Source of the DNA: Dasyornis broadbenti
Taxonomy: Eukaryota; Chordata; Aves; Passeriformes; Dasyornithidae
DNA: 64,000 nucleotides
Assembly (NCBI GenBank): GCA_013397935.1
Contig: VZRN01005010.1
Coordinates: 430,777-494,776 of the forward strand
Direction: 5' to 3'
Position numbers and translations under genes: made by a program. This document shows positions 1 to 13,800 of the stretch, piece by piece. The notes under the pieces are model-generated. The model was not told the DNA's origin and did no database searches. It saw only the letters and a list, made by a program, of their open reading frames with translations. Numbering within the stretch: position 1 is the stretch's first letter; each line of letters opens with the position of its first letter.

Positions 1-3000
1 CCTCGAGTACTCAAGATGAGACCATGAAGTTCGGCTGTGGCAAGGGGAAACCTCACCAGCTGGGAACACAAGCTGTGACACAGTGGTGAAAGCAGTGGCC
101 ATGAGAAAGGTGGTGCAGGTAAGGCTTTGTAATGCCTTACAGGCTCCTGTTCTCAACTGATCCTAAGGTTGGTGCCTTAAATACAATGAAACGGGGCTTC
201 TCTGTAGCAAATGTTGAAATGTCTCTATTGGCAGTAAAAGGAACGCATTCATATGTTGTGTAATCATGGATCAGCTGTTCACATCACACCTGCTTTCTGC
301 TGACTCAGCCCAGCATGTCTCAGACAAGCGAAACAGGCACTCAGCCTGCCAGGCTGGCTGGTCTGGGGACCAAAAGGGAATATTTAGCCCATGTGCTCAT
401 CTTCCCCTTTCTTCTGCCCCTTGTTCCAGACAGCTAAGGCTCCAGGCCTGATATTTTCATATTATATAGGCCACCAGGTGATGACACCATAAAAAGGAGA
501 GGTAAAAGTGCTTTTAAAATTACATATTTGTTCTCATGTTGTAGCAGACCACAAGTTTTACTGCAAAGCAGGTGACCCTCCATACTGAAAGTGTCTTTGT
601 CATCTCATGAACATCTAAAGTGGTGTGGCATAAGAGGAAAAAGGTAGAGCCTGGGAAATCACTCTTAACCAGTCCTCCCACCACTGGGAGGGGCAGCTTG
701 TCCAGTATTAAACGTTCCTGGATGCAATCCAAAGATGCTATGGCAATAGCAGCCAGGCCTTCCCAGGCACAGGCATAGGGAAGGAGGCGATGGAGTTGTC
801 CTCATTCTTCTGCATCCAGTCACCTTCAGTGGGGCCCAAGTGGGTACCCTTCGGAGCTCTGCCAGATTACTTGTGTTACAAAACTTTGCTATAGTCACAA
901 AAAGTGAATATATTATATAGTCTATAGTTATATAGTCATATACAGTTGTATAGTCATATGTAGTTACATAGTTATATAGTCATATGTTAACAATTCCTCG
1001 GTGCACTCCTGCACCCCTGCACTGAGTAAATCCCCAGCTCAATCAAAACCAAGTTGTAGTTGGCTTAAATTTACATTAAAAGAAAGTATTTTTATCCTAC
1101 AGTGAATACAAAAAGTAGGCAGTCGTGCCGTACTCATATCTGGGTGCATGACTTCCTCATTGCTATTTCCCCCCAAGGTTTTATTGCCCACATACACTTG
1201 CAAGCATTTGATCTCTTAGCTTGAGCTAACCTTACACTGGGTGCACTTTCCTGGTCAGGGTAAACCTCCTCCCTCATAAGCTCGCATTCCGATCAGTCTT
1301 AAGATATACTCTTAAGTCTGGACAGTTTCCAATATCAAGACCTTCTGGAGTATAGTTAGCCTACACATCATTACAAGATACATGGCTGCCTATATACAGA
1401 AGATGGAAGCCATCAATACCTTCCAGGGTAACACTCATAAACACAGAAAGGGTGTGAACAGGGAAGGGCAAAAACTGCAGCTATGAGATCATAGTTCTAC
1501 TTTAGAGCCCCAGTGACCTTTAGATGGCTATTGCTTAATGAAGGCAGTGACTGATACTTTGCATTTCTGAACATCCACCAACACAGCACAGAAATTTTTC
1601 ACTTTGTCTTAGAACCTGCCAGGTTCTTGAAGTTACTAGAATTTCAAACAAGTGATTTGCTTCTTTCAAATGATATCCTAATAAAGCAGTGCTCCTCTGA
1701 AGGCTTTATTCTGATTATTACAATTACAATGTTATAAGTAGTAATGATTTGTCTCCTTGTTACCTCTGACTAGTTAAGTACTATTTCCCAATTTAAAGAT
1801 GAGGAAGCCACAGTCAGTAGTTATCAGTAGAGGAGGCATAATCTACATCTTCTGACTCAGAGTCCTGTGCTTTAAACAACAGACCATACTTCCTTTTTTA
1901 ACAGATTATGATAGTATCTAAGGGAACCACTTTAAGACAGGTTCCCCTAAAATGTCTGAAATGATCCAGCATAAACATGTTATAGGCATTTTTAAGCCTT
2001 ACCACAGTCACTGATACATTTAATTTTAGACCATTAGATGTCCCCAGCTTTCATCTTTTTCTTAAATAACCATTTCTGTTCTGTAGAGCTTGATCATGCT
2101 GCTTTATCCATAGCATAAGAATTGCCCTGTAGCAATTGCCCTAATTGGCAAAGAGATGCTATATCAAACAAATCAAAAATCAGCAAAGGAAGTGATAAGG
2201 CAGCTAGTTGTTAATTTCATTAAATCTGATGGTCCTCTTGCCTAAAGTTTTATTTTATCACTCAGATCCAATCCAATTTTGATATTCCTAACATAATTTT
2301 TTTGGTGACATAGGGTAAGGACTAAGTATTTTATCACCATTATCTTTTGACCATGAGTTTCAGAAGTGATTATGATCAGTTACCAAAATGAGGAATGCAG
2401 AAAAAAGGTATATGTCTGATTTGATCTAAATAACCCATATAGTTCTACTGTCCATTTAGAAGAAATTGTGAAATTCTTATGACCTATGAATGAAATTTCT
2501 CCTAAGCATCCCATAATCAAAAACAAGAGAAGGAATTTTATGACTTCCTTCAAATTTGACATTCCTTTACTTTTTGTTTCAAAATTTAGAGGAATTATTA
2601 ATCCTAATTTCCTCAATTTTAATTTGTGTTGCTGAGTGTTTTATATTTCTCATATGTGAGGTGGGACCTGCACTAGAAGATACATTGATAGCTAACTCAG
2701 CTGGGCAGGGGCCATGCTTATCTCTGTGCTTTTAGAGCTGCAATCACAAGAATGCTCCATTTATCATCCTATCGTTGTTCCAATGCTAAATAAGAAAAAG
2801 TATATCTTCAGACCGCATTCTAGATGTGAATCAGGTCAGGATGAAGAAGTGAGAGGCTGGAGAAGTGGGAAAACAGGTCTAAACCAATGCTGTTGGTATG
2901 CTTACTTGGGGTAGGCACTTGTGTAGTGACAATTACAACCAAGTTGCCTTTCAGCCACAAGCTAGTGACTATGTCTGATTTTTGCTTGAGGAGGGGGTGC

Positions 3001-3134
3001 TGGCAGAATGGTCTAGAATAAGAAGAGCATTAGATGCTTAGTGGCATGAAAAAGAACCTTGTAGATGTTTATAAAAAGATATTATACCAGACCTGGAAAT
3101 TGTTGACCTAGGTAAATAATTTTTCCTGCTGCAT
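1..3134. other. Intergenic DNA, no gene recognised
   Basis: AT-rich, non-repetitive sequence. Open frames are all under about 80 codons, occur on both strands and resemble no family I know. The only internal structure I can point to is the TA-rich minisatellite listed separately. No CR1 tail or CpG cluster is seen. Confidence 0.6.
909..988. repeat. Degenerate TA-rich minisatellite
   Basis: The motif 'atatagtcatat' and close variants recur about four times in 80 bases, separated by short 'gtagtta'-like spacers. This looks like a slipped tandem array of roughly 15-25 bp units. It has no coding content. Confidence 0.7.
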
Positions 3135-3780
3135 TGCTCAGCATGAGCTGGTGATGTGCACTTGCAGCACAGAAAGCCAGCCTCATCTTAAACTGCATCT
3201 AAATAAGCCTCAAGGCCAGCTGGGCAAGGGAGGGGATTCTGCCCCTCTGCTCTTCCCTGGTGAGACCTCACACGGAGTGCTGCATCCAGCTCTGGGATCC
3301 CCAACATAAGAAGCGTTGTAGTTGGAGCAAGTCCAGAGGAGGCCACAAAGATGATGAGAGAGCTGGAGCAGTCTCCTAGGAAGACAGAATGAGAGGACTA
3401 GGATAATTCATTGTGGAATAGAGAAGGCTCCAAAGAGACCTTAGAGCACATTCAGTACCTAAAGGGAGCTACAAGAGAGATGGAGGACATCTGACAAGGG
3501 TACACAGTGACAGTACAAGGGGCAACGGCTCTAAACTGACAGAGAGTAGATTTAGATTAGATATTAGGAAAAAATTCTTTACTGTGTGGGTGGTGAGACA
3601 CTGGAACAGGTTGCCCAGAGAAGCTGTGGATGCCCCATCCCCAGGAGTGTTCAAGGTCAGGTTGAACGGGGTTTGAAGCTATCTGGTCTTTCAGAAGGTG
3701 TCCCGGCCCATGACAGGGGCATTAGAACTAGATCACTTTTAAGGTCCCTTCCAACCCAAACCATTCTATGATTCCATGAT
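3135..3780 (+). mobile_element. CR1 LINE, 3' fragment
   Basis: A 5'-truncated avian CR1 retrotransposon. It opens with sequence like the C-terminal reverse transcriptase region ('cttgcagcacagaaagcc'), passes through typical CR1 3' sequence ('aggttgcccagagaagctgt'), and ends with 'ggtcccttccaacccaaacc' followed by 'attctatgattccatgat', the usual CR1 3' tail. The frame is broken, so it is a dead copy. The left edge is judged by eye and may be off by tens of bases. Confidence 0.88.
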
Positions 3781-4750
3781 GATTGTAGGTGCACTACAGC
3801 CAAGCAAACAGGGAATCCAACCAGCATGAGTGCATTATTTTCCATCAATGCTTACTAGATTATTAGCTATTAGGTCAATTACAGCACAGCCTAGAATTTT
3901 CCTCAAGTCTCAGCAGACTTCAGAAATATGCTATATAACTGATCACATAACGATAGAGCCTGTGCTTGTTAATCATATACCACAGAAACAGGAACAAAGA
4001 GCTCTTCCCTGTCTCACATCATGGCTTAGAGTAGTGGGTCTTCATATTAAGCACCAAGGCATTGCTAGAGTGTTTTCATATATCCAAGTAAAAATGTTAT
4101 TATTTTTACTGCTTAGACTATTCATATCACAGTGGTTCTAGAAGATTTACCAAGCCAAAGAGCTTGTGGAAGACATCAGCAGCTTCTAGTTCAGTAGGAA
4201 ATAGCTGAGATGCTATTAAAACGTTTCCCAAAAGCTGAAGATCAGAATTAGCTCAAGATCTGTGAATACAAACATATGAAATGGTTTTTCACAGTGTATT
4301 GGATAAAAGTGCTTGCTAATTAGCTATACTGCCAGATACACACAAGACAATGATTACAGAGGTGATTATCCTGAAAGAAAGCAAAGCATAAAAGTACAGT
4401 GCTATAGATTTACTGATACATGTCAGGTGAGTAGTAACCCCCAAAATGGCCACTTCTACTCTGAATGAGAGCATTTTTGAGGATATAAATTTATACCCTG
4501 TTTCCCCTCTATTGGTAATGGGGCAACTACGCATAAGAAGAAGTGGATGCAATACAGAATATAATTGCAATTTAATCCTGAGCAGATTACACTAATTACA
4601 GCTGTTCACGGAACCCAACATTGTGTATAAGTTTCCAGAAAATCCAAAGTCATGTATAAGTGTTTGACTTTGATTTTGGCATGAAAAATCTGTATACAAT
4701 AGATTTTATTGCAATGTTTATGGTGGGCTGTCAGAAAAAAGTTCAGAGCC
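3781..4750. other. Intergenic spacer between two CR1 fragments
   Basis: AT-rich sequence. The longest open frame is about 100 codons (3830-4141, +), with no recognisable motif and no splice-site support. Nothing further is seen. Confidence 0.5.
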
Positions 4751-4884
4751 TTCAAGTCCAAGTGGATGGAGCTTTGTGCAACCGGTTCTAGTGGAAGGTG
4801 TTCCTGCCCATGGCCAGGGAGTTGAAATAAAATGATCTTTAAGGTCTCTTTCAATCCAAACAATTCTATGATTCTATAATTCTG
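4751..4884 (+). mobile_element. CR1 LINE, short 3' end
   Basis: About 130 bases match the last part of CR1. They run from 'ttcaagtccaagtggatgga' through 'ctagtggaaggtgttcctgc' to a tail of 'attctatgattctataattc'. It is very short and therefore heavily 5'-truncated. Same orientation as the copy about 1 kb upstream. Confidence 0.85.
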
Positions 4885-7800
4885 AGTTTGTTGAAACAAA
4901 GAAAAGGTTTGCTCTACTTTTGTTCAGTGTTGAACCGTTGATGTTACTAAATCATTAGTTCTGCTTTACATATATAAATTATGGAGTTTTAAATAATTTT
5001 TACCCTTAGGAATAGAAAACAAAGTACCTGCCATACTGCATTAAAAGCAGATGAAAAATCAAATGTCTGCTTTTTGTGACCGTGGACTAAATTTTGCCTT
5101 ACTCTGCACTTTTTTTGCTACAAACATTTCCTTGAAGTGTCATAGGATTTCAGAAGCCCCAACAGGAGATAGGTAGTATTCTAATGTTATCACGTCTTTA
5201 ATTAAATGTTTAAAGAAGAAAGGATTAATGACCTTGAAACAGAAGAGTTTGGCAATATAGCCTTCCCCTAACTATGCTGTGTTTTTATTTATTCTAATTT
5301 TAAAATAATAAACAACTAAACTTAAATATGTGATTCTTTATTCATTCTGGAAGAGAGGAGATATTTTTATTTTACGAAGTGCTCTTACAAGCTTTGATTA
5401 AGCTAGGCGTTAAGATCTGAAAGTCAGAAAGTTTTCACTTAAATTCTGTATTACTAAATAATGCAAACATCAGTCATGGGAAGTAACAAAACAGATGAAA
5501 GATACTTGGGTAACTTTGAATCTCTTAATTATTGCAACATAGGGTATACCTAAAGCAACAGCTTTATTTGATGCACTTCAAAACATTGCTTGCTTAATTT
5601 AAAGCATTGTATTTAATGTTTTATGAAGAATTTTGTTCAACTATGTCAGGAATTAAAACCAAATACTTTTTGAACCAAAGGACAGAGTAACCTTCAAAGA
5701 GGCAAAAATTAATATTGGTCATTTGTTGGTATTTTACAATACGTAATTAAATTTTTTATTTGTTTAGTCTGTATATTCAATGGAAGAAAAGTACCTATTT
5801 ATTTACACTAAAATTACAAGGCTTGTTTTGAAAACTGTGTGTATAATTTGAAGACTACTAGGTATATTACACTGAAGATACAGAAGAAATTAAATTTGGT
5901 TTAAATGTGGAAGAGCCTTTCTAAGTCATCATTGATGTAGCAGATACTTCAACAGTATTTTCTATTCTGAAATAGCTTATAAAATATTCAAATAGAAATA
6001 ATTCTACATAGTTTGCAATACGTCTAGATGGAGGTAGGGAATTAAGTGGTCAGTCATTATGTAGCATAATGCTTGCTAGTACAGAGACATCAATTCTTGC
6101 TTCATGGAACAAGCAGGACAGTAAATAAGATCCCAACAGAAATACCTCCACTTGGTAAATTTCCCTAAAAAACACTGCTGAGTGAAGTTTTTACCTTCAA
6201 CATTTCAGACCAGGAAGAGCCTGTAAGTTTCTGTTCAAATATCTAGAACTCCCTTACTGCACAAAGCAGTGTTTTTTGAGAAGACAGTAAAATAAACTTT
6301 GTCTCTCTTATGGGCTGTGTACGTGTGCCCCAACAGAGACAAGCACGTTGCTCATGTGTGCGGTGGGAAGCATCTGTCCTTTGGCTGGGGGGGGTGTGCC
6401 TCTACTCCTGTGCCTGTAGCAGTGGCTGCCCAAATAGGCACCTCAGCCTTCCGCTCGCTGCCAGGTCATTTGCCACCTACTCACTGATTCAGATATGGGA
6501 TGTGCTCTTCCCACTCAGTAAAGTGGTGTTGAGGTGTTTTGAACCAAGGTGAATCGAAAGCCAGACATACTTTTGAGCATGCTCGTGTGGGCCGACCCTC
6601 CGTATCTGCATCGGTGCATATTGCTGCTATCACTGCCTAGATGGAATCTATTATGTGAAGGCACCATGCAGTCAGGGGAAAGAATTTGCCATTCTTCTCT
6701 GGACAGAGCAGAATCACGCTGTGGGAAGGTACTAGGAGATGACTACTAGGGCCAAGGCCTAATTTTAAGTTCAAGGGTGATGAGCATGTAAGGAGGAAAG
6801 CTGTCAATTTAAATATGATTTTTAAAGCTGTCAATTCAAAGTTCTGCCTTATAATGTGAGAATTGAATGAATCATTCACCAAGAGCATGGTCCAGGAAGC
6901 ACAGCTGTGGTCCTTATTCTCTAGAAACAGCACAATCTGGTGCACAGCACTCTGGGACCTTATAAAAAATGGGAAGATCAAAGAAAAGATGGAAGACCTT
7001 GAGATCAGGGTTGTTCCATGGTCCATGCAGGGAGGAGTTTATGACTTTTCCCAGTTTAAAACATCTCCTTAACACATATACTGATGAGTTTACAAAGAGC
7101 CAGCTCTAATAACTTCTGAAAGCTGTGAAGGTCCTCATGTCCTGCTGTTAAACCTGTCCATAATACGAGGCTTTTATCTTACACATTCCAAAGGTAATGA
7201 ATCAGAACAAAGTTTCTCTGTTACATAATGTAACAAATGCCAGTACAGGCAGCTCCTTTGAAAAGTTTGCATTGACCACAAAAATCTGAGGATAAAGAAA
7301 TGGCAACAGGATTTGCTGACCACACTGACAGAGGATTCCTCCTAAAAATGCTTGCTTGGCAATGTTCAAAGGAGAAATTATAGACAAACTTGTGCTAGTG
7401 CAATCTGCAAAAGAATAAGATGCAAAAAATGTTGTTTATTCTTCTATTTCATCATTCTCTTGGCTGTATAAAAATGTATGTGGTGCAAGCAGGCAACAAA
7501 ATGCAGCATTAGTAGTGTGATTGTGCACAAAAAAAAATGGAAGTAAAGAATGAGTTGATGAAGGGCATTTTTAAAACACATGCCTTTTTCTAATTCTCAT
7601 TTTCATCAGGGGAGGTAACTGTGGCTCACATTGTTTCTAATTATGGTAGGACATCCACAGTCAGATGGATGTGGACTTCTGACTCAAACATTAAAGAGAA
7701 GAATTACAGAGACACTGGATGAGCCAGTTTGTAGTATGACACTGCACTTCAGTCAACACCTTTGCAAAAGTTACATAAATTAGGGCAGATTCTAGTGCAC

Positions 7801-10800
7801 CGTTTGTCATATATGATTCATCCTGGCATAAAGTCGCTGGACAGGACTTGACTAATGCCAATATATAAACATTACAGTAAGGAATTTATCATGCAAATTA
7901 TATTTTACAAGCTCATGAGTTTATCCCTAATACTTACTTCATGGATTCCCTCTGCAGGTCCAGAAAGTTCTTGGTGTCATACACACAGACTGAAATTTTT
8001 GTAATGAGTTTCCTAACTGGTATTTTCTTCTGTAGAATCCAACATTCAGCTGATTTGTATATGCAATTTCCATTCAGGCTGATGTATAAACTGTAATGTT
8101 GCATTCCTTTCAAAGTAGTATGTTTGTAGGCCTGGGTACTTTACTGTTTCCTTTCAGATACAGAGGTGGCGACATACACAAATAAGGTAATTCAAGGAAC
8201 ATGAGATATGTTACTCCTACTTCCAATATTGTGTTTAAATGAATGCTTCATTACTATCCATTCTCTGTGCAAGCATTGACAGGCTTATCAGCAGCCACTT
8301 TCACAATCAGCTGGTACTACCTCTAACCTACTTAGCTAGGAATTTGACTATGACTAGGCAGAACTGACATTAAATTGCCCTTGGAATCATTCTAGGATAG
8401 CAGGTGAATTACACTAAGTTAAAATCAAAGACTAACCACTTCTCTATTGATACAATCCATCGTGCATCTGTAACTCTGGTAACACCAGATGTGCATGTGT
8501 CTTTCCACTTTGAATATTGGCTTCTGCTTTTGTGTATCCTTTCTGTACCCCTATGTCTACATGCACTTACAGCATCCGCTTCCTCCACTTTTCACAGGCT
8601 TCAAAGAATGTACTTTGGATTGGTTAGCTGGATGTGAGTCATCATAGCAGGTCAATTCATTTTCCCATGGTGTGTTTTGTTCCACCTCATGCATGTCACT
8701 TTTTCCATTTTGCTCTTACCAGTATTACCTGCTCGGCATGGCAGTTTATCAGTGACTGTTTGGAGGAATGAAGCAGCTAAAGAATTTTTTCTTTACTATG
8801 TAGACGACTCAGTATGACTTCATTCCATGTACCTAGTATTTATATGCTAATTCTTTAAATGTTATGTTTTATTGGCCAGAAATGTATGCAGTGATTCAAT
8901 TGTAACCATCCCATTCTGTATAAAACTCATATATAAGGTCTAAATACATGCACATCAAAATAAATGCAAAAAAAATTGCTCAGTAGGAGATGAGAAATTT
9001 TACTTGAGTTGTATTATTTATCAAGAGCAAAGGTAAAAATTAAAGATGAAAACTTAAGGCTCACCAGAATTTTTTTCCAGGAGTGCTATAGTTGTACCCA
9101 GTCATCTCCACTCTTGGGCTGTGACAGTTTGCCAACACCATATCTCGTCATTGATAAACAAAAAGGTTGCTTCAGCTCATTTCCTCTCCCGTGTTCTCCT
9201 TTGCTCACATGGAATAATAAACCATATTTGAGAATAGCATATTTACCAGATTATATGCAGGGAAATGGAGGAATTAAGAATGGCGACTCTTTTGGAAATG
9301 CAAAAATGAATACTGTAAAGAATGGAGGACTGTAGGCAACTATTGGAAGCTGAGGTGATGACAAAATACTTGTGAAAAAGGAGCATCTTAGGGTGTCCTG
9401 ATTAAAGTGAGTGTAAAATTTTTAGGGCTTTTGCATGTTCAATGAGGGACATAAGGAGCATGGTATTACTTGTCATAATGCCTAATAAATAATTATAGAT
9501 GCATGCAAGGGTCTTTGCAGAGATTTAGGAATACTTTGTTAAGTTAGACAATAATTGAAGCAATTACATATTAATAGACCTGTCGTAAATATACCAGAGA
9601 ATGTATTTGCCAGAAGAACTGTCATGCTAGGCCCAGCAGGAGAACCAGAGATTTCTGTTGCAGTAGAATTTATTAACATATTGTGGTCATTAGCTGTCCC
9701 TGACTCTCCTCTTCACATTCTACCTGCATCAGAAGAAGTCTTCCCAAAAAAGTAAGGAAATTGCTAGACTGATAATATTTGGTAAAGATCTTTCTGTGTG
9801 AGCCAGCGTGAGAGCAGCCTGAGGTGTGGCCAGGATGTTCTTCAGTATCTGTCATGCGGTATTGAAAAGTCCTGTGGGAAACACAGCAGTTATAGTACAA
9901 GTTAGGGCAACTCTTAAGGTAGCTGGAATTTTTCCAGGAACCAAAGTGGCCCATGGCAACTTTTGAATACAGATAAATACCTATTCTTTGCATTTGCTTT
10001 CTGCTCTGTTCTGAACCTGAAAGGAACGAAACTGTCTGACTGCCTCAGTTTTGAAGTATTGTCAATATTAGCATGCTGCAGAGGAAGAACACAACTGAAT
10101 GAAATAGTGTGCAAGCAAAAAAAGAAATTCTGTCTGAAGCACCAAACAACTGTAAAGAGGTAACAGATGAAAATAGATGGAAATGCACAAGGTCATTTAT
10201 TTAATGCACAGTGCAGAGATTCCTGAGGTAGCCCCAGCAGAAATACTTCTCAAAGCAGAAGCTTCTAGAAGCCTCTAGAAGCACTGCTGCAAGTAATTAG
10301 TTCTGCATTACAGCACAGAGGTAGCTGTCACGCCATTGTCACTGTACAACATGCAACATTGTCACCATCAAGGGGGAAAACGCATTTTTCCTCTTCTAAC
10401 TTAAAAACTCACTTACAGAAGGGAATTAGAAAAGTTTTAAAAACAATTACAATGTGAATCACGTTTCCACCATTACCCTCAGCTTTGCCTAAATAAATAG
10501 GGGATACTGATAATAATGATAGGGAGCTCATTTTTTCCTAGCCACAGGATAAAGCTAAAAGTAATAATATTCATGCCATGGTTTTGACTTATTTCCCGAG
10601 AGGAGTAGTGTATCTCTTGAATCTACTACAGCTGCAAATGTCATGCTGATAAAATTCATCTCTCAGAGTGAAGAGATTACACTGTACAAAGCTACTATGT
10701 AATTTAATATTGGATTTTCTCCTTGTTGCAGGATTAGCTCTCCTTTTATGATTACTGACACATGAAATAAAGAACAGTGACCAGAACATATTTAAAATTA

Positions 10801-13800
10801 AGTCAGATTTTATCATATAATGGACTTTTACTGGAGTGGGGGAAAAACAGGGTTCATAAAACCAACAGCTAGTTAGTGGTTATGGAAAGGAAGTAAATCT
10901 GTAAAGTAGTACATTAAATAAGAGTGAGTAATGGTAGCTGAACTTAGTTAATTACAGCTGGAAATATTTAAAATAGCAGGAAAAGTCTTATAGTGAAACC
11001 ATATGATGTGTTTTGGCTTGATTACTCTCAGAAGGCCCGCTGCTGTACAATCCTTCAGGCAAAACACCTGCTGATATCTATGTGCTTATAAAGAGAGATT
11101 ACAGACACATTTTAAAGCTGTTAAAGATTGGATTCAAGCAATGATTACATAGCTATTGCCCAGTTTTGTGAAATATAATTTGCATTATCTTTCCTCTTTG
11201 TGGAAAAATATTGTTTGGACTAAACAGTCATTCACATGGACTACTGGACACAATTATGACTCAGGAAAACTTTTTGTGATAATTGTGTTCTTAGATTTTC
11301 ATGTAATAGCCATATCTCGGCATGGAAGGTAAAGTATATTTAAAACTATAGTTTGTGATAGAGGTTTTGTGATCTCAGCTATATTTCCACACTAGACTGT
11401 ACACTGCCTGAGGCCAGAACCCCTGACTGTGCACCGTAAATTATTTATGCACACCCTGAGGCAGAGAGGGCAACCTTGCTAAGGCAGAAAAGGATGCTCC
11501 TCACATGTCCACCAGTGCGTGCAACGAGGAGATCTGTGCCCTGCTGCAAGGACAGCTACAGGGCCACACCGCAGCCTGCACCACCAGCACCTACCTTCAC
11601 CTGCCATGTGCTTCTTCAGGTATTCTTGCAGTACAGGTGGCCTATTCAGCTGTCCTATTTGCTAGGCTGACACCGAGAAGGCACAGGAGAGGAGGTCACA
11701 TCACACTCCAGCTCCAGAAGGGCCAAGTGCTTGGTGCCTGTTGGAGCCAGATTCTGCCCTGCACCTGCAATGACAAGAACACAGCAGTGTTGGTAGTAGA
11801 CAAACACAGCCACAGCAGCTATACCTGTTTTCCCTTTGGCTTTCACCTGCAGCTGTGGACCTTCCTCCAGCAATGCCAGCTGAACACCAGACCCTGGGAC
11901 ACCAGTCATTGCCTAGCAAGATTCTCTGGAGCTGACTGTGACAGACTCCGGCTACAACTTATGCTAATGAGAACAGGAAAAGTATTTTGTATTGAATAAC
12001 ACTCCTTGAATAAAGCTCCTGGCCTGGCCAGGAATATGGTCACATAACCACGCAAATATTGTGCTTCCTGCAATGTTGCCTTGAAGGCAGCTTTTGGTCT
12101 GCACAAACATGCATCTTGAAATACATAAAGTTGCACAAATATGCACTCAAAAATGCTTTCAAAGCCAAAAGGTCCAATTTCTTTTTCTGATATAACTATA
12201 GTATATCCCTATGTATGGACATCCCTGGAAGCATGCTGCAGTCAGCAATGTGAACATGGATAGAGTAACCTCAAATGCAGTATAAACATAGCCAGCGTAT
12301 CTGCTTCATTCTCTAGGCTCAAGTTAGCACTTCTTGAAGCAGCATCAAGATATCAATTACATTGCATCAAAGAAAGAACATGTTGCTGGTCTAATCTGTC
12401 TCTGTGAAACCCAGAGAGCACAGTCTTTGTGAAGCTTCCAGGATTCCAGGGAAAAGAAAATAGTGCTACAAAATGTGAGAAATGGCAGAAATTTTCTAAA
12501 AGTCTTCTCAGTTAGCAAAATCTTGCTTAAAGTGTTTGCTTGAAGAAATATTGCTTGAAGGATTATTGGACAGCACTTACCTTTCACTATACCTGCTTCA
12601 GAAAAATAAGATTGGGAGAATAAAACATTTTCTGTTGAAGTATGTCTCAAATTTTTTTTCCAAAAATACATATAACTGGATGCTAGTTTTGAAGATGTCA
12701 ACATTCCCCAGGATTGCATTCATAAATATGGGGAATTGGAATCATTGCCAAGATGTGCTTCATTCCTGGTTTTGGGCATACTTCAGAAGTTCATACTTAA
12801 GCAACCGACTGCACTCAAGGGAAGTTGTGCTTAGATAAGAACTGACACTAAGCCTCATCATAACAGGATTTTGTGGATATCTGAATCTCAATGCAAGTCT
12901 GCAGCTGAAGTTTTAGAACTAGTCCTTAGACTTCCAATGGTCCACAGCAAAGCCACAGTGATGAATGAAAGTGAACTGTGGGTGAAAAATCAGATCCTGT
13001 GTTGAAATTTTAGATGTTGTCATTTAGGTCCATCTCAAATCTATACTTTGGATGGACTGGTTTTACTGCTCTTACTCCTCCTTTGCCGTGTAGCTTTGTG
13101 ACAGAAGTGGGATAGAAGTTCTGCATTCAGATATTTAAGGAATTTAAGACAAAAGAACACTGCCATTCTCATACACATGAAGAAACATATATTTTTACAC
13201 TTCAGAAAATAAGAGAGTATATACAGAGGCAAGAAACTAATTTATTTTAGTTGCAACCAAGAAATCAGAGACCACAAAAATACCATTAAATCCACAGTAC
13301 AAGAATCCTTGGGTGCATTGCCCCAGTGGAGGCCTGACTGCCTGTGCTGGAAGCCAGCATGATGTGGTATAGCTGTGTAACCTTGGATCACATGGCTGTG
13401 AAAAGCTGGTGGGTGAGAAAGATCTGTGAGAAAACCCTTTGGAGGCCTCCTTGCTTCATCTGGGACCAGCACTTAAGCTCCATCTGTTGTCCTGTGGTGT
13501 GCCCAGGCCATGGATCTCAGCACAGGTACATGGTGTGCCCAAGCCAGACACTTGTCTTGACCTAGGACTTGCCTTGTGACCTGTGTGGCAGCTCCCCAGC
13601 TGCTGGCCGATCCTGGGCACTGCCAGGGCACTGCTCTGCTCACCTTGCTCCAGCACAGGGCACAGTGGGACCCTGCTCCAGCTTGCTTAGCTGGTGACTT
13701 TTCTTCACTTACAAAGCAGCCTGCTCCAGCTGCAGTCCTTGCTGCAGTGACACCTGTGCAGTTCACAGGATTTGACATGGACCTACAAGAACATCCATCT

